This document shows, in pieces, positions 43,341 to 52,340 of a DNA stretch of 64,000 nucleotides. The position numbers and the translations under genes are program-made. The first letter of the stretch is position 1. The number at the start of each line of letters is the position of its first letter. The stretch is from Clostridiales bacterium Firm_14 (lineage in GTDB: Bacteria; Bacillota; Clostridia; Saccharofermentanales; Saccharofermentanaceae). Location: contig LVAT01000009.1 in assembly GCA_001604135.1 (NCBI GenBank), forward strand, positions 160,414-224,413, in the 5' to 3' direction. The notes beneath the pieces were generated by a model that was given only the letters and a program-made list of their open reading frames with translations, made no database searches and was not told the origin of the DNA.

Positions 43341-45749
43341 ATGAAAAGCACTTTTTTTAGCAGAATATTATCTCTGACTTTAATATCAGCATTGCTGTTA
43401 TCGACTGCAGCGTGCGGCAAGAAAAACTCCGGAAAATCGGTAAAAAAGATCTCTCCGGATGATCCCTGGTTCGATGCAAAAGTATATAGCGTCGAACCGG
43501 GTCTTGATACGCATGGAAAAGGGATCGATTTCAAAGGCCTGCATAAACTGGCCGGTGCAGATGACAAGTATATAGTTGTCTTCTCAAGCGGCAACTATAT
43601 CAAACCCAGCCGTTTTGAGGAGTACAGTGAGAGTGATTACAGATACTTTCTTGCCACTGTAATCGACAGGAATACTTATGAACTTGTCAATACTATCGAT
43701 TATGCTCAATACATTTCAGGTAACGGATATATTCAGGATGTAAATTATTTCAATGGCAAGATAACTTCGTCAGTCTATATGGAAGATGAGAACGGCGGCA
43801 AAGTTGTCGAGATGGATAACGATGTCCTGACAGGGAAAAAGCTCGCTGAGCGCAAGCCCTCCAATTCATATGACAGTTTTGGCGAGAAAGACCTGTTCCG
43901 GATCGGCAGGTACACGATCCTGGCAGAGGGCGCATTTGATATGGGATCTTCAACATCAGACTACTATTATGTGCTTAATATCTATACACCTGAAGGCGAA
44001 GAATACCATATTGAATTAAAAAAGGACCGGACAAATCTTGACTACGTCCCGGCTATTCTGCCCTTGGGCGAAGACAGGCTTCTGGTACCGTTTACTTTGA
44101 CATCAAAAGGTGTTCCGGTGTTTTTCGAGGTTGACATAAAGGAATCTAAAGCCGTCGAAGTAGACAGCAAAGATTACGACTGGATCGATATCGAGAACAT
44201 CTCGAATGTATTCACAGGTAATGACGGTCAGGCTTATTTCTCTGACAGTGTGGGCATCTCGAAGATCGATATGCAGAATAAAAAGATCGAAGAGGTCTTC
44301 CGCTACAGTGCATGTCCGATGAACAAAACGTTTCTTAATGATACCCAGATCATTGACTGCTCTGATGACAGAATAGTGCTTCTTGGCAGGAGTGACAGTC
44401 ATGATTCAAACAGTTTTGAAACATCTTCTGAGGTCGGCATTAACGTCTGCGTCATAACCAAAGCATCTGCAAATCCCCACGCCGGGAAAACCATTCTCGA
44501 ACTTTATGCCACTTACGGATATATAGATCCGACTGTTGCCGAAGCGATAATCAGGTTTAATGAGACCAACGAGAACTACTTCATAGAGGTCACAAACCGT
44601 TATAAAACTGATTCGGTCAAGTCTTACTCGTCGAATGACAGCCGGGATGACATGGCTAGTGAAGAACTTCAGTCAAATCTGTCACTAAATGATAATCTTG
44701 CCATGGATATCATGAACGGTGTCGGTCCCGATATCCTGATCATCAGGGGTGACATGGGCAGACTCTATAATCCCAATTACCTTGTTGACTTAAGCAATTA
44801 CTTCGGAGATCTTGATTCAAAAAAGTATTTTAAGAATATAATCGATGCGGCAAAAACCGACGGCAAGCTCTACCAGCTGCCGGTATGTTTTGATATCGAA
44901 GGCATCCATACCGACTCCAAGTATGCGGGAGCTTCAGGCCAGGGCTTTACGCCCAAGGAATATGAAGATTTCCTGTACGGACCGCTGAACGGTTATGATC
45001 TTAATCAGGCCGGGCAGGCTTATTATTTCACATCACTCTTTACTGCTATGAGCGACAAATTCTATGTTAACGGCAAGGTGGATTTCTCCGTTCCTGAATT
45101 TGCCGAGCTCGCTGACTTTGTAAAGAATAACGTCAAGGAGAAAGCGCCTACTTTCGAAGCTGAATATTCTGATGAGAGAAGCGCACAGAATGAGAAAATA
45201 GCGCGTCTTACGACTTACAGCCTGATCACCCTCTATCTCGCCGGTGTCAATGAGCTCCAAGGCGCCAATGCCATTCTGGGCATTCCTTCTGCCGACGGAA
45301 GAGGTCCCATGGCCCGTTCCAGCCTCTCTGTAGCAGTATCCGCTCAGTCCGTAAATATTGATGCCTGCGCCGAATTCGCGAAAATGCTGCTTTCTGACGA
45401 GATTCAGTATGAGCTGGCTTCAAATGATCGCTTCACCCTAAGTCGCGAAGCCTTCACGAAGGCCGGCAGCATTATCCTGGATTACTGTAATGGTCCCAGA
45501 GGCAATTCGCTCTTTGAAGGCTTCACCAGTACCGGCGAGCCGGTCAAGAGAACGATCAAATTCACGGAAGCTGATATAACGAATCTGGAAAAGATCATCT
45601 CCAGCTGCTCTCATTTCGATTCAGCTGATGCTTCGATCAACATGATACTGATCGAAGAGATGCCGGCATATTTCTTAGGCCAGAAGGATCTGGATTCGGT
45701 AATCAAGATCGCACAGGACCGCGCTCAGAAAGTATTAGACGAGAGATGA
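43341..45749 (+). CDS. Large solute-binding-type lipoprotein (802 aa)
   Basis: The frame opens at 43290, but the ATG at 43341 follows AAGGAAAAAG and starts the signal peptide MKSTFFSRILSLTLISALLL with lipobox Cys25 (STAACGKK). Same architecture as the 801- and 786-aa proteins: an N-terminal beta-rich region, then a solute-binding domain with NPHAGKTILELYATYG, LAMDIMNGVGPDILI and DGKLYQLPVCFDIEGIHTD, and the shared end EEMPAYFLGQKDLDSVIKIAQDRAQKVLDER. It is on the plus strand, opposite to the other two. Confidence 0.85.
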   Translation: MKSTFFSRILSLTLISALLLSTAACGKKNSGKSVKKISPDDPWFDAKVYSVEPGLDTHGKGIDFKGLHKLAGADDKYIVVFSSGNYIKPSRFEEYSESDYRYFLATVIDRNTYELVNTIDYAQYISGNGYIQDVNYFNGKITSSVYMEDENGGKVVEMDNDVLTGKKLAERKPSNSYDSFGEKDLFRIGRYTILAEGAFDMGSSTSDYYYVLNIYTPEGEEYHIELKKDRTNLDYVPAILPLGEDRLLVPFTLTSKGVPVFFEVDIKESKAVEVDSKDYDWIDIENISNVFTGNDGQAYFSDSVGISKIDMQNKKIEEVFRYSACPMNKTFLNDTQIIDCSDDRIVLLGRSDSHDSNSFETSSEVGINVCVITKASANPHAGKTILELYATYGYIDPTVAEAIIRFNETNENYFIEVTNRYKTDSVKSYSSNDSRDDMASEELQSNLSLNDNLAMDIMNGVGPDILIIRGDMGRLYNPNYLVDLSNYFGDLDSKKYFKNIIDAAKTDGKLYQLPVCFDIEGIHTDSKYAGASGQGFTPKEYEDFLYGPLNGYDLNQAGQAYYFTSLFTAMSDKFYVNGKVDFSVPEFAELADFVKNNVKEKAPTFEAEYSDERSAQNEKIARLTTYSLITLYLAGVNELQGANAILGIPSADGRGPMARSSLSVAVSAQSVNIDACAEFAKMLLSDEIQYELASNDRFTLSREAFTKAGSIILDYCNGPRGNSLFEGFTSTGEPVKRTIKFTEADITNLEKIISSCSHFDSADASINMILIEEMPAYFLGQKDLDSVIKIAQDRAQKVLDER

Positions 45750-45789
45750 TAACGTAAAACAGGTTTTCCATCAAACGACTTTGATTTTG

Positions 45790-45826
45790 TTTTACTTTGT
45801 CCCTTGATTTTTTACTTTATCCCCGG
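45790..45826. repeat. ACTTTATCCC repeat, second locus
   Basis: TTTTACTTTGTCCCTTG followed by TTTTTACTTTATCCCCGG, about 40 bp after the SBP stop. Related to 41017-41052. Confidence 0.65.
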
Positions 45827-46005
45827 ATTTCAAAAATATGGTTGATTATCAAACGGGTTCCGTGGTATTACTAAGGTGGTTTTATCATCACACGCTAAAA
45901 GAGCTGATTCGGGTGAGTTTGCACGATCCGGGCTCAGATCGTTCTGGACTAGAGATGGTAAGGCCAATGAACTCGATTAACTATTTCGAGGCTTTCCAAC
46001 AATAG

Positions 46006-46045
46006 GGGCTGTCTTAGCAACACTAAGACAGCCCTGTGTTTTTTA
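46006..46045 (+). terminator. Strong intrinsic terminator
   Basis: A perfect 12-bp stem GGGCTGTCTTAG / CTAAGACAGCCC with a short loop, followed by TGTGTTTTTTAA. It ends the plus-strand transcript of the 492/802-aa genes. Confidence 0.85.
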
Positions 46046-46145
46046 ATCACGGCGTTGGTGGGAGGACGGCTGGTGTTCCGTGGCTGCCACAACGGCCGGC
46101 TCCTTTCATGGTCCTTTCCAGGCTTCTTAAACACAAAAAGCTTAA

Positions 46146-46365
46146 TGTATCTCAAATGGTCATGAACAGGCTGTTTAAGATACAATTACCAATGATCATG
46201 TATCTCAAATCCCCATTAATCGCCTGGTTTGAGATACAAATGCCTCATGTTTGTATCTTAAATCTTGAAAAATCCGGCTCTTAAGACACAAATCTAGCTT
46301 AAAAGGTATCTCTGATACGCAGTTTTCGAGAGTTTGAGATACATCGTCCTCAGACTTGAGATACA
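46146..46365. repeat. Array of TGTATCTCAAA inverted repeats with 53-bp period
   Basis: Three successive hairpin units: 46146-46184, 46199-46238 and 46252-46290. Each is TGTATCT(C/T)AAA, a 17-18-nt loop of differing sequence, and the complement. Unit starts are exactly 53 bp apart. A degenerate fourth site (GTATC...GATAC, 46306-46318) and two direct copies of TTGAGATACATCG (46334, 46356) follow. It fills the convergent intergenic region between a lipoprotein and an SBP-like gene. Nothing coding is seen. Confidence 0.8.
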
Positions 46366-46423
46366 TCGACCTCAGACTCAGGCGTGCTAAATAAAGTAAG
46401 GCACCTAATAATAATCAAAAATA

Positions 46424-46451
46424 GGGGCTGCCCTATCACTAAGGCAGCCCC
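46424..46451 (-). terminator. Intrinsic terminator of the 208-aa lipoprotein gene
   Basis: GGGGCTGCC / GGCAGCCCC stem with a 10-nt loop, followed on the minus strand by TATTTTTGATTATT. Confidence 0.8.
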
Positions 46452-46502
46452 CGGGCTATTATTCAGATGTCGGATGTTTCAATTGTCTTTATAGTCACCT
46501 CG

Positions 46503-47129
46503 TCAGTTTGATTTCGTGATGGAGCCGCTTGCGGAGTACTTCTCGGAGTATTCGGATTCGGTCCAGGTCTCATAGTATTCCATTGTGTTGACGTCGCTTG
46601 CGCTGGTCTTGTAAGTGTACTTGATACCGTTCGAAGATTCTGCCTGGACGATGAAGCCGTCGCCTTCGGTCTTGTCGAACTTGGTGATCTTGTCGGTATA
46701 TTCCTCGACAAATGCGCCATCCTTCATCTGGCCGTATTTGATGCCTGTTTCAGTGAACTTAATGTAGTGCGAGGGCACTACCGTTCCGTCGGGATTGCTT
46801 ATCATGGAGGCGGTCTGCCATGTGCCCGGGATCATTTCGAAGTCGGAAGATGCGGCGTTCTTATTGGCATCAGGGTTCTCGGATGCGACCAGATCGGTCT
46901 GGCCCTGGTTGTCGCCCTGGCCTCCTAAGTTGTCGCCTGCGCCGTTTCCTAAGCCGTCACCGAGAGAATCCTGGCCGCCGCCAAGGGGCTTGTCGACCTG
47001 CTCTTCAGTAAGCACGACCGATGTGTCAGGGCTATTGCTGAGTGCTGCGCCTCCTTCCGGTGAGGTTGCGCAGCCGGCCATGCCGAGTGCCATAACCGCA
47101 GACAATGTTGCTATTAAAACTTTTTTCAT
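46503..47129 (-). CDS. Lipoprotein of unknown function (208 aa)
   Basis: Lipoprotein signal MKKVLIATLSAVMALGMAGCATS. A glycine-rich linker (GGGQDSLGDGLGNGAGDNL) spaces a C-terminal beta-rich domain of about 110 residues (MIPGTWQTASMISNPDG...) of lipocalin-like length from the membrane. AAAAGGAGAAC precedes the ATG. It is probably surface-exposed. No family recognised. Confidence 0.7.
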   Translation of the reverse strand: MKKVLIATLSAVMALGMAGCATSPEGGAALSNSPDTSVVLTEEQVDKPLGGGQDSLGDGLGNGAGDNLGGQGDNQGQTDLVASENPDANKNAASSDFEMIPGTWQTASMISNPDGTVVPSHYIKFTETGIKYGQMKDGAFVEEYTDKITKFDKTEGDGFIVQAESSNGIKYTYKTSASDVNTMEYYETWTESEYSEKYSASGSITKSN

Positions 47130-47441
47130 TTTGTTCTCCTTTTAAGGTTTTACAGGAGACACTACTACGGAAAAATCCAATACGGAATACACCGTCCTAA
47201 TAGTCTTAAAGAACGACAAAAACCAAGATTATTCCATTGTATTATCCCCCAGTTTCCGCGTTACGGTTTTCGCTGATGTGCGAGAAGCCAAAACACTTCC
47301 ACTGGTCAGATGATACCCTCTCAGGAACGCAACATGGGGGCAAAACGGGTGCAAAACTGTGTGACTTGCACGGAAATTGGATTTGTTTTTGTGATATTTG
47401 ACTAGATTCCAGATGTGGGAAGTGAATCTTGGTAAGGTTCC
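47130..47441. other. Intergenic region with one small inverted repeat
   Basis: About 310 bp containing the promoter of the 208-aa lipoprotein gene and an 18-24-nt inverted repeat GTGCAA...TTGCAC (47349-47371). No gene seen. Confidence 0.4.
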
Positions 47442-48380
47442 TTACCTGCCATCTTCGTCCCACTTTGTCATGCATTCGACGGCGATGTCGACGGCCTGGT
47501 CGCCGTATTCGCCCTTGAAGGTGTGGGTGGCGCCGTCGATGACGTAGTATTCACTGTAAGGGAGCGAGGCCCTAGCCTGGTCGAACTGCTTGGCCGGGTC
47601 GCACGCGAATGCCTTGGTTCCGGAAATAATTACCACCGGCGCGTAGCATCTGGAGATCAAGGGATAGATGTCCGTTCTGATGGTCTTCTCGCCTTCGAAT
47701 TTCATGATCTTGCAGGCATAGTAGCTGGGGTCTAAAAGGAGCAGACCCTTGATCTCGGTCTGGCGCATCGTGCCGACATAAGACGTGACGAGGCCGCCCA
47801 TGCTGTGACCGAAGAGATAGATGTTATCGGGATCGACTTCCGGGATCAGCTTCGTGCCGTCCAGCACGGCATAGAGGTCCAAGACCTGCTCGTAGATGAA
47901 GTCGCCAAGCCAGTCCGGATCGTGGTACGGTGAAGGTGCAGTTCCGTTTTGGTACTGATACTCGACCACGGCATAACCATATGTCGTAAATCTCTGCGCG
48001 AAAGCAGCATACCGGCCAAACCCGGCATAAAGTCCGTTCGAGATGATTATCGTCTTAAAAGGACCTTCGCCCTCAGGATATGTGATCCTCGCCTGGATCG
48101 AATTGCCGTCGCGGAAGAAAGTAAGACTCCTCATCTTGTAGCCCAACGCGGGCGCTATTGACGTGTAATCCGGATCGAATTCGGGGAACTTCGGAACCGG
48201 CCTTGTCGTAGGCGTAGGGATCGGCGTAGCAGTAGCAGGCAACTCAGCTGCAGCCGTTGTTTCCGGCATTGGATCAGGCGCAGTCGTAGCAGACTCCAGT
48301 CCGCTGGGCCAATCGCTGCAGGACGCCAGGAGTATCGTCGACATTACCAGTGCAATTACTTTTTTGAATCTTCCGCTCAT
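47442..48380 (-). CDS. Lipoprotein alpha/beta hydrolase
   Basis: 312 residues. Lipobox in MSTILLASCSDW, then a Pro/Thr-rich linker (about 25-65, TTAAAELPATATPIPTPTT). The hydrolase domain has the nucleophile elbow GHSMGG and likely acid and base residues in VVIISGTKAFACD and GATHTFKGEYG. It resembles dienelactone-hydrolase or acyl-esterase proteins displayed outside the cell, possibly cleaving esters on plant polymers. That substrate is a guess. Confidence 0.8.
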   Translation of the reverse strand: MSGRFKKVIALVMSTILLASCSDWPSGLESATTAPDPMPETTAAAELPATATPIPTPTTRPVPKFPEFDPDYTSIAPALGYKMRSLTFFRDGNSIQARITYPEGEGPFKTIIISNGLYAGFGRYAAFAQRFTTYGYAVVEYQYQNGTAPSPYHDPDWLGDFIYEQVLDLYAVLDGTKLIPEVDPDNIYLFGHSMGGLVTSYVGTMRQTEIKGLLLLDPSYYACKIMKFEGEKTIRTDIYPLISRCYAPVVIISGTKAFACDPAKQFDQARASLPYSEYYVIDGATHTFKGEYGDQAVDIAVECMTKWDEDGR

Positions 48381-48456
48381 GACCCAATTATAGCATTGAG
48401 CGGTGAATTGATAAAAATATTTAAGAACTCAGGGATAAAGTAAGATTTTTTGGCCT

Positions 48457-48626
48457 TTAGTACGTCTTTCCAATCCAAATTATCGCGAGCATGAATCCCG
48501 GAAAAGCGATGATCATTATTGCGCCACAGGAAAGCAGGATACCTGTTAAGACTTTGCCCTTTCGATCACCTGAAAAGGCAGCGGAGCCGTATTCTGCTGA
48601 GGATTAAATGTATTCATGTTATCCAT
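48457..48626 (-). pseudogene. Small single-TM protein gene with a frame change
   Basis: A frame starting MDNMNTFNPQQNTAPLPF (ATG at 48626) runs into a stop, but a -1 change at a TTTT run continues into GDRKGKVLTGILLSCGAIMIIAF and a membrane helix ending WIGKTY-stop at 48457. Together they make a 56-aa protein with one membrane segment. It starts 21 bp after the Hsp70 stop. It could be a pseudogene, a sequencing error or real slippage. Confidence 0.45.
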
Positions 48627-48647
48627 AGTCTGTCACTACTGACGATC

Positions 48648-50366
48648 TCAATATTCAATACCATCGTCTTCGTCATCGTGAATTCCGGTATTGATGCCTT
48701 CGGCCTGGTCCAAGAATCTCGCGAACCTCTTGGTCGTTAATCTGATGTCGCGCTCGTTGCCGTTGGCAAGGCACGCTTTGTAATCCATGAGGGCTTCCGT
48801 GATGATCTTTCTCTCGAAGCTCAATGTCTCTTCGATGATGCGTTCTGCACGCGCAATGAGAAGCTTGTATTTCTCGTCGTCAGGCGCAGCTAATCTGAGC
48901 CGGTTCAGCTGCTCTTTGCACTTGGCGAGCTCTTCTTCGCTCATGGTGTTGCTCTCGCTTAAGATCACCTTGGTATAGGTCTTCTTGTCGTTAGCCGTAA
49001 CATCTACGACCAGGATGCCGTTGATATCGTATGTAAGCCTTAATGACGCAATATACTCATGGAGGGGCGTGGGCGGGCATTCGATGACCAGTTCGCCCAG
49101 CTTGATGTTGTTTGCCGGGATGATACTCTCGCCCTGATATACCGTTACACGGACTCTGGTCTGGTTATCGGAGGCTGCATAATAATCGTGCATCTTGCTC
49201 GTAGGCAGCATCGAGTTGCGCTGGATAATGAAGTCCATGATCGTCTCCATCGTGCGGCTGTCCTGAACGGCCGTTCCGAGCGAGAACGGGCAAATGTCAG
49301 TAAGGATCACATCTTTGAAATCCTCATTGCGGTCCTTCATCCCCGCGAAAATACCGGCGCCTACGGCAATGGCCGTATCGGGATTAATGTCGGTGCAGGG
49401 CTTTCTGCCGGTAAGCCTCTCGATATAAGCGGCAACGGTTGGCATCTTGCAGGAACCTCCGACCAGGATGATGTCCTTGACCTCGTTTATGTTCATGTGG
49501 CTGTCGCGGAGAACCCGCTTTACCGGTTCTCCGATCTTCTCGAAAACTTCATGTGCGATCTTAATGAGCGAATTGTTATCAAGGTTCAATGTATAGCTCT
49601 TATCGGCGATGTTGACCGACATGATGCTCATGGGGACTTCGCTCAATGCGATCTTACAGGCCTCTGCGGACTTGTAGATCGACGCCTTCTGCTCTGCTGT
49701 AAGCGAATCTTCGTCAAGGCCGTTCTCCTTCATGAAATGCGTGTAAATCGCCGTGTTGAAATCCTTGCCGCCAAGCTGGTTGTTGCCTGCAACTGCGAGA
49801 ATCTCCATGACGCTGTCGAAAGAATCGATCATGGAGACATCGAGCGTTCCGCCTCCGAAATCGATCACCATATACGTTCCGTCTTCAAATCCATGCTTCT
49901 GCATATAAGCGAGCGCCGCAGCAGAAGGCTCATTTATGAGTCTCTCGACCTTAAGGCCCGACATTTCCGCAGCCTGCTTTGTAGCATTGCGCCTGCAGTC
50001 ATCAAAATAAGCAGGCACGCTTATAACTGCTTCAGTAATTTCATCGCCCAGGAAAGCTTCCGCATCTTCCTTTATCTTGTTCAAAACAAGCGAAGACAGC
50101 TGCTCCGGCGTGAAGCTGTTATCACCCACACTGAATGTCTTTTTGGTGCCCATGGAACGCTTGAATTCGGAAGCGGTCTTATCAGGATGCGAGATAAGTC
50201 TTTCTCTCGCTACCTCACCTACAACTACATTATTATCCTCATCAACGCCGACAACAGACGGCGTGAGTATCGATCCCAGAGAATTCCGGATTATCACCGG
50301 ACGGCTGTCTTTCCATACACTTGCAAGACTGTTAGTCGTGCCGAGATCTATTCCTATTACTGCCAT
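48648..50366 (-). CDS. Hsp70-family chaperone (DnaK/HscC-like)
   Basis: 572 residues. The ATPase domain has IGIDLGTTNS, NEPSAAALAYM, VIDFGGGTLDVS and ILVGGSCKMPTV. The substrate-binding domain starts near residue 370 (DICPFSLGTAVQ). It is shorter than canonical DnaK (about 610) and lacks its long lid, like HscC proteins. In E. coli HscC works with membrane J-proteins DjlB/DjlC. Here a membrane J-protein gene lies 22 bp upstream on the same strand and another diverges from it. It is probably a specialised, membrane-linked chaperone, not the housekeeping DnaK. Confidence 0.9.
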   Translation of the reverse strand: MAVIGIDLGTTNSLASVWKDSRPVIIRNSLGSILTPSVVGVDEDNNVVVGEVARERLISHPDKTASEFKRSMGTKKTFSVGDNSFTPEQLSSLVLNKIKEDAEAFLGDEITEAVISVPAYFDDCRRNATKQAAEMSGLKVERLINEPSAAALAYMQKHGFEDGTYMVIDFGGGTLDVSMIDSFDSVMEILAVAGNNQLGGKDFNTAIYTHFMKENGLDEDSLTAEQKASIYKSAEACKIALSEVPMSIMSVNIADKSYTLNLDNNSLIKIAHEVFEKIGEPVKRVLRDSHMNINEVKDIILVGGSCKMPTVAAYIERLTGRKPCTDINPDTAIAVGAGIFAGMKDRNEDFKDVILTDICPFSLGTAVQDSRTMETIMDFIIQRNSMLPTSKMHDYYAASDNQTRVRVTVYQGESIIPANNIKLGELVIECPPTPLHEYIASLRLTYDINGILVVDVTANDKKTYTKVILSESNTMSEEELAKCKEQLNRLRLAAPDDEKYKLLIARAERIIEETLSFERKIITEALMDYKACLANGNERDIRLTTKRFARFLDQAEGINTGIHDDEDDGIEY

Positions 50367-50388
50367 TTATGTTTACTCCTTAATGCTG

Positions 50389-51210
50389 CTATTGATTGCT
50401 GAACATGGCGATCGTGTATACCGTTATAGCCAGAAACCCCACAACCATTAAAACCCCTAGGATCGTCGGAACAAGCGGCACATCGATGAGAAGCATAATA
50501 AGGAACAGCGAGAATATCAGTTGTGCCAGCCATGCTAAGATCATGATGACCAATCCTTTTTTCCTCTTTTCGAGACTATAAGTAAAACCTTTTTCCTTAA
50601 CGGTTATAAAGCTGGAACTTGGAACTTCTTCGTGCTCTGACATTAACTTCTTTGCAGCTTCCAGATGAGCCGGATTCTCTCCCAGCTCCTGCAAAACCGT
50701 ATCTCTGAATTCCTTATAATCCAGACAGTACCTGATCAGGGGCTCATTGAAAAAAGAATCCCAGACAGTAATGTCGTCTGTCGTATATGCCAGGAACCTG
50801 TACATGGCAAGCATCTGCATCGACAGGGCTTCCTTCATGGGATGCGATAACATCTTAAGTTCTCCTCTGGAACTCAGATTATTGCTTTCCCTGAATGAGA
50901 TAATATCTTCGATGATCTCCTCGGCAATGTTATTGTCCGGGAGATAATCCTGATCGACCGTGCTGAAATCGAAGGCGTCTTTTTCTTTGTCTTCGGAAGG
51001 GCCGGTCTGATTAATATCTTCAGCATCTTCATTAACAATGCCTGCATTATCTGCCAGAAACAGCGCCTGCTTATATGCTTCATGTAATTCCTGGAATTTC
51101 CCGGGTTCTTCTTCGGGATTATATTTCCGCGCAAGCAAAGCATAGGCACGCTTGATCGCTGCTTTATCATTCGTAGGTTCAATATTCAGTATTTCCCATA
51201 TCTTATTCAT
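50389..51210 (-). CDS. Membrane-anchored J-domain protein 1
   Basis: 273 residues from the ATG at 51210, which follows AGGGGGATCAGG (the frame is open from 51231). The J domain covers 1-50 (WEILNIEPTNDKAAIKRAYALLARKYNPEEEPGKFQELHEAYKQAL); the HPD loop reads NPE. The middle region is helical, and two C-terminal membrane helices follow (VIMILAWLAQLIFSLFLIMLL; IDVPLVPTILGVLMVVGFLAI). J-proteins stimulate Hsp70 ATPase. It forms an operon with the Hsp70 gene. Confidence 0.8.
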   Translation of the reverse strand: MNKIWEILNIEPTNDKAAIKRAYALLARKYNPEEEPGKFQELHEAYKQALFLADNAGIVNEDAEDINQTGPSEDKEKDAFDFSTVDQDYLPDNNIAEEIIEDIISFRESNNLSSRGELKMLSHPMKEALSMQMLAMYRFLAYTTDDITVWDSFFNEPLIRYCLDYKEFRDTVLQELGENPAHLEAAKKLMSEHEEVPSSSFITVKEKGFTYSLEKRKKGLVIMILAWLAQLIFSLFLIMLLIDVPLVPTILGVLMVVGFLAITVYTIAMFSNQ

Positions 51211-51309
51211 CCTGATCCCCCTGTGAAACAATTATATCATCGCACAAAATCTCCTTAAATTTATATGCTAAAATCATTTATTAATGGGGGTTAGCAAACT
51301 GTTACAGAT

Positions 51310-52329
51310 ATGTGGTTTTGGGAAGTCCTTGGAATCGAACCTACAGATGATAAGACCGCGATAAAACGGGCTTACACCAAGCTTGCCCATGAGACCAATC
51401 CCGAAGACGATCCCGACGGCTACGCCAGACTTCACGAGGCATATAGAAACGCGCTGGATTATGCATCAGGAAAGTACATCTTCATCGAAAATGATGAAAT
51501 TATCGAGCAGCCCGCCGCCTCCGGAAAACAGGCATTCGACTTTTCTTCGGTAAGAGACCCGAATGATCCTTATACGCTTGATGTTCCTGAGATCGAGAAC
51601 GCCATCGAAGATTACAAGAAGACCAGCAATGTGGGTTCTTTTGCGGATTTATTCGACCGGGAACAGAAAGAACTTCTTGAGATTTCAGCCTTTCTTTTTA
51701 AGCTTTATTCCGCACTTGCAGTAAAGACAGACGATCCCCGTGTCTGGAACGGTTTCTTCAATGAGCCGATCCTGAATTATGTCATCTATGATGAGGATTT
51801 CAGGGCCTTCATGACCGACTCGTTCCCTGAAGATGACAAGAACAGATCTGCGATCACAGAACATATCGGGATCTACAAGCAGGATGTGGCTGACAGACGT
51901 CTGGCTGAAGAAAAGAAAAAAGCGAGAGCAAGGCTTATCAAGAAAAAGGCCAACATATGGCTGTATCTCGCGGCCGGGACCGGCACAGCCGGCTTCATAT
52001 TATTCTTCACAGACTATTACTTAAATCTAAGCGGAAGTCTTCTTTTATCAACAGCGTGTGCTATTATAGCCTTTGCTGCCTATTGTCCGTCCAGATACAA
52101 CATCATAATGACGGAGATCAATAATGAACCGGAAAAACCGGCAGTGCCTTCCTTTATGTATATCGCGCTGTCATTATTATTCATAGGCATCGGCATCGCT
52201 TCCATTTTCGAATATGACAGCTTTACAAATATCAGCGGCATGTGCTCTTTGGCGATCGTCCTCGTCACCGCAATCGCTGAGATCCTTCTCATGACAGTTT
52301 TTAAACCGTCTCTCAAGCATTATTCATAA
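51310..52329 (+). CDS. Membrane-anchored J-domain protein 2
   Basis: 339 residues, a paralog of the divergent J-protein. The J domain is 1-50 (WEVLGIEPTDDKTAIKRAYTKLAHETNPEDDPDGYARLHEAYRNAL), again with NPE in place of HPD. The C-terminal half has four predicted membrane helices (WLYLAAGTGTAGFILFF; LLLSTACAIIAFAAYC; FMYIALSLLFIGIGIASIF; CSLAIVLVTAIAEILLMTV). It is divergent from J-protein 1 across about 100 bp, so the two probably share regulatory DNA. Confidence 0.8.
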   Translation: MWFWEVLGIEPTDDKTAIKRAYTKLAHETNPEDDPDGYARLHEAYRNALDYASGKYIFIENDEIIEQPAASGKQAFDFSSVRDPNDPYTLDVPEIENAIEDYKKTSNVGSFADLFDREQKELLEISAFLFKLYSALAVKTDDPRVWNGFFNEPILNYVIYDEDFRAFMTDSFPEDDKNRSAITEHIGIYKQDVADRRLAEEKKKARARLIKKKANIWLYLAAGTGTAGFILFFTDYYLNLSGSLLLSTACAIIAFAAYCPSRYNIIMTEINNEPEKPAVPSFMYIALSLLFIGIGIASIFEYDSFTNISGMCSLAIVLVTAIAEILLMTVFKPSLKHYS

Positions 52330-52340
52330 AAGCGTAAACC

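Noticed and set aside
46146-46365. CRISPR array
   Set aside because: Repeats are only 11 bp, alternate in orientation to form hairpins and have three full units; no cas genes nearby. Reported as a hairpin array instead.
49059-50402. A 447-codon plus-strand frame opposite the Hsp70 gene
   Set aside because: Entirely antisense to a strongly conserved Hsp70; a typical shadow of codon-biased coding sequence.
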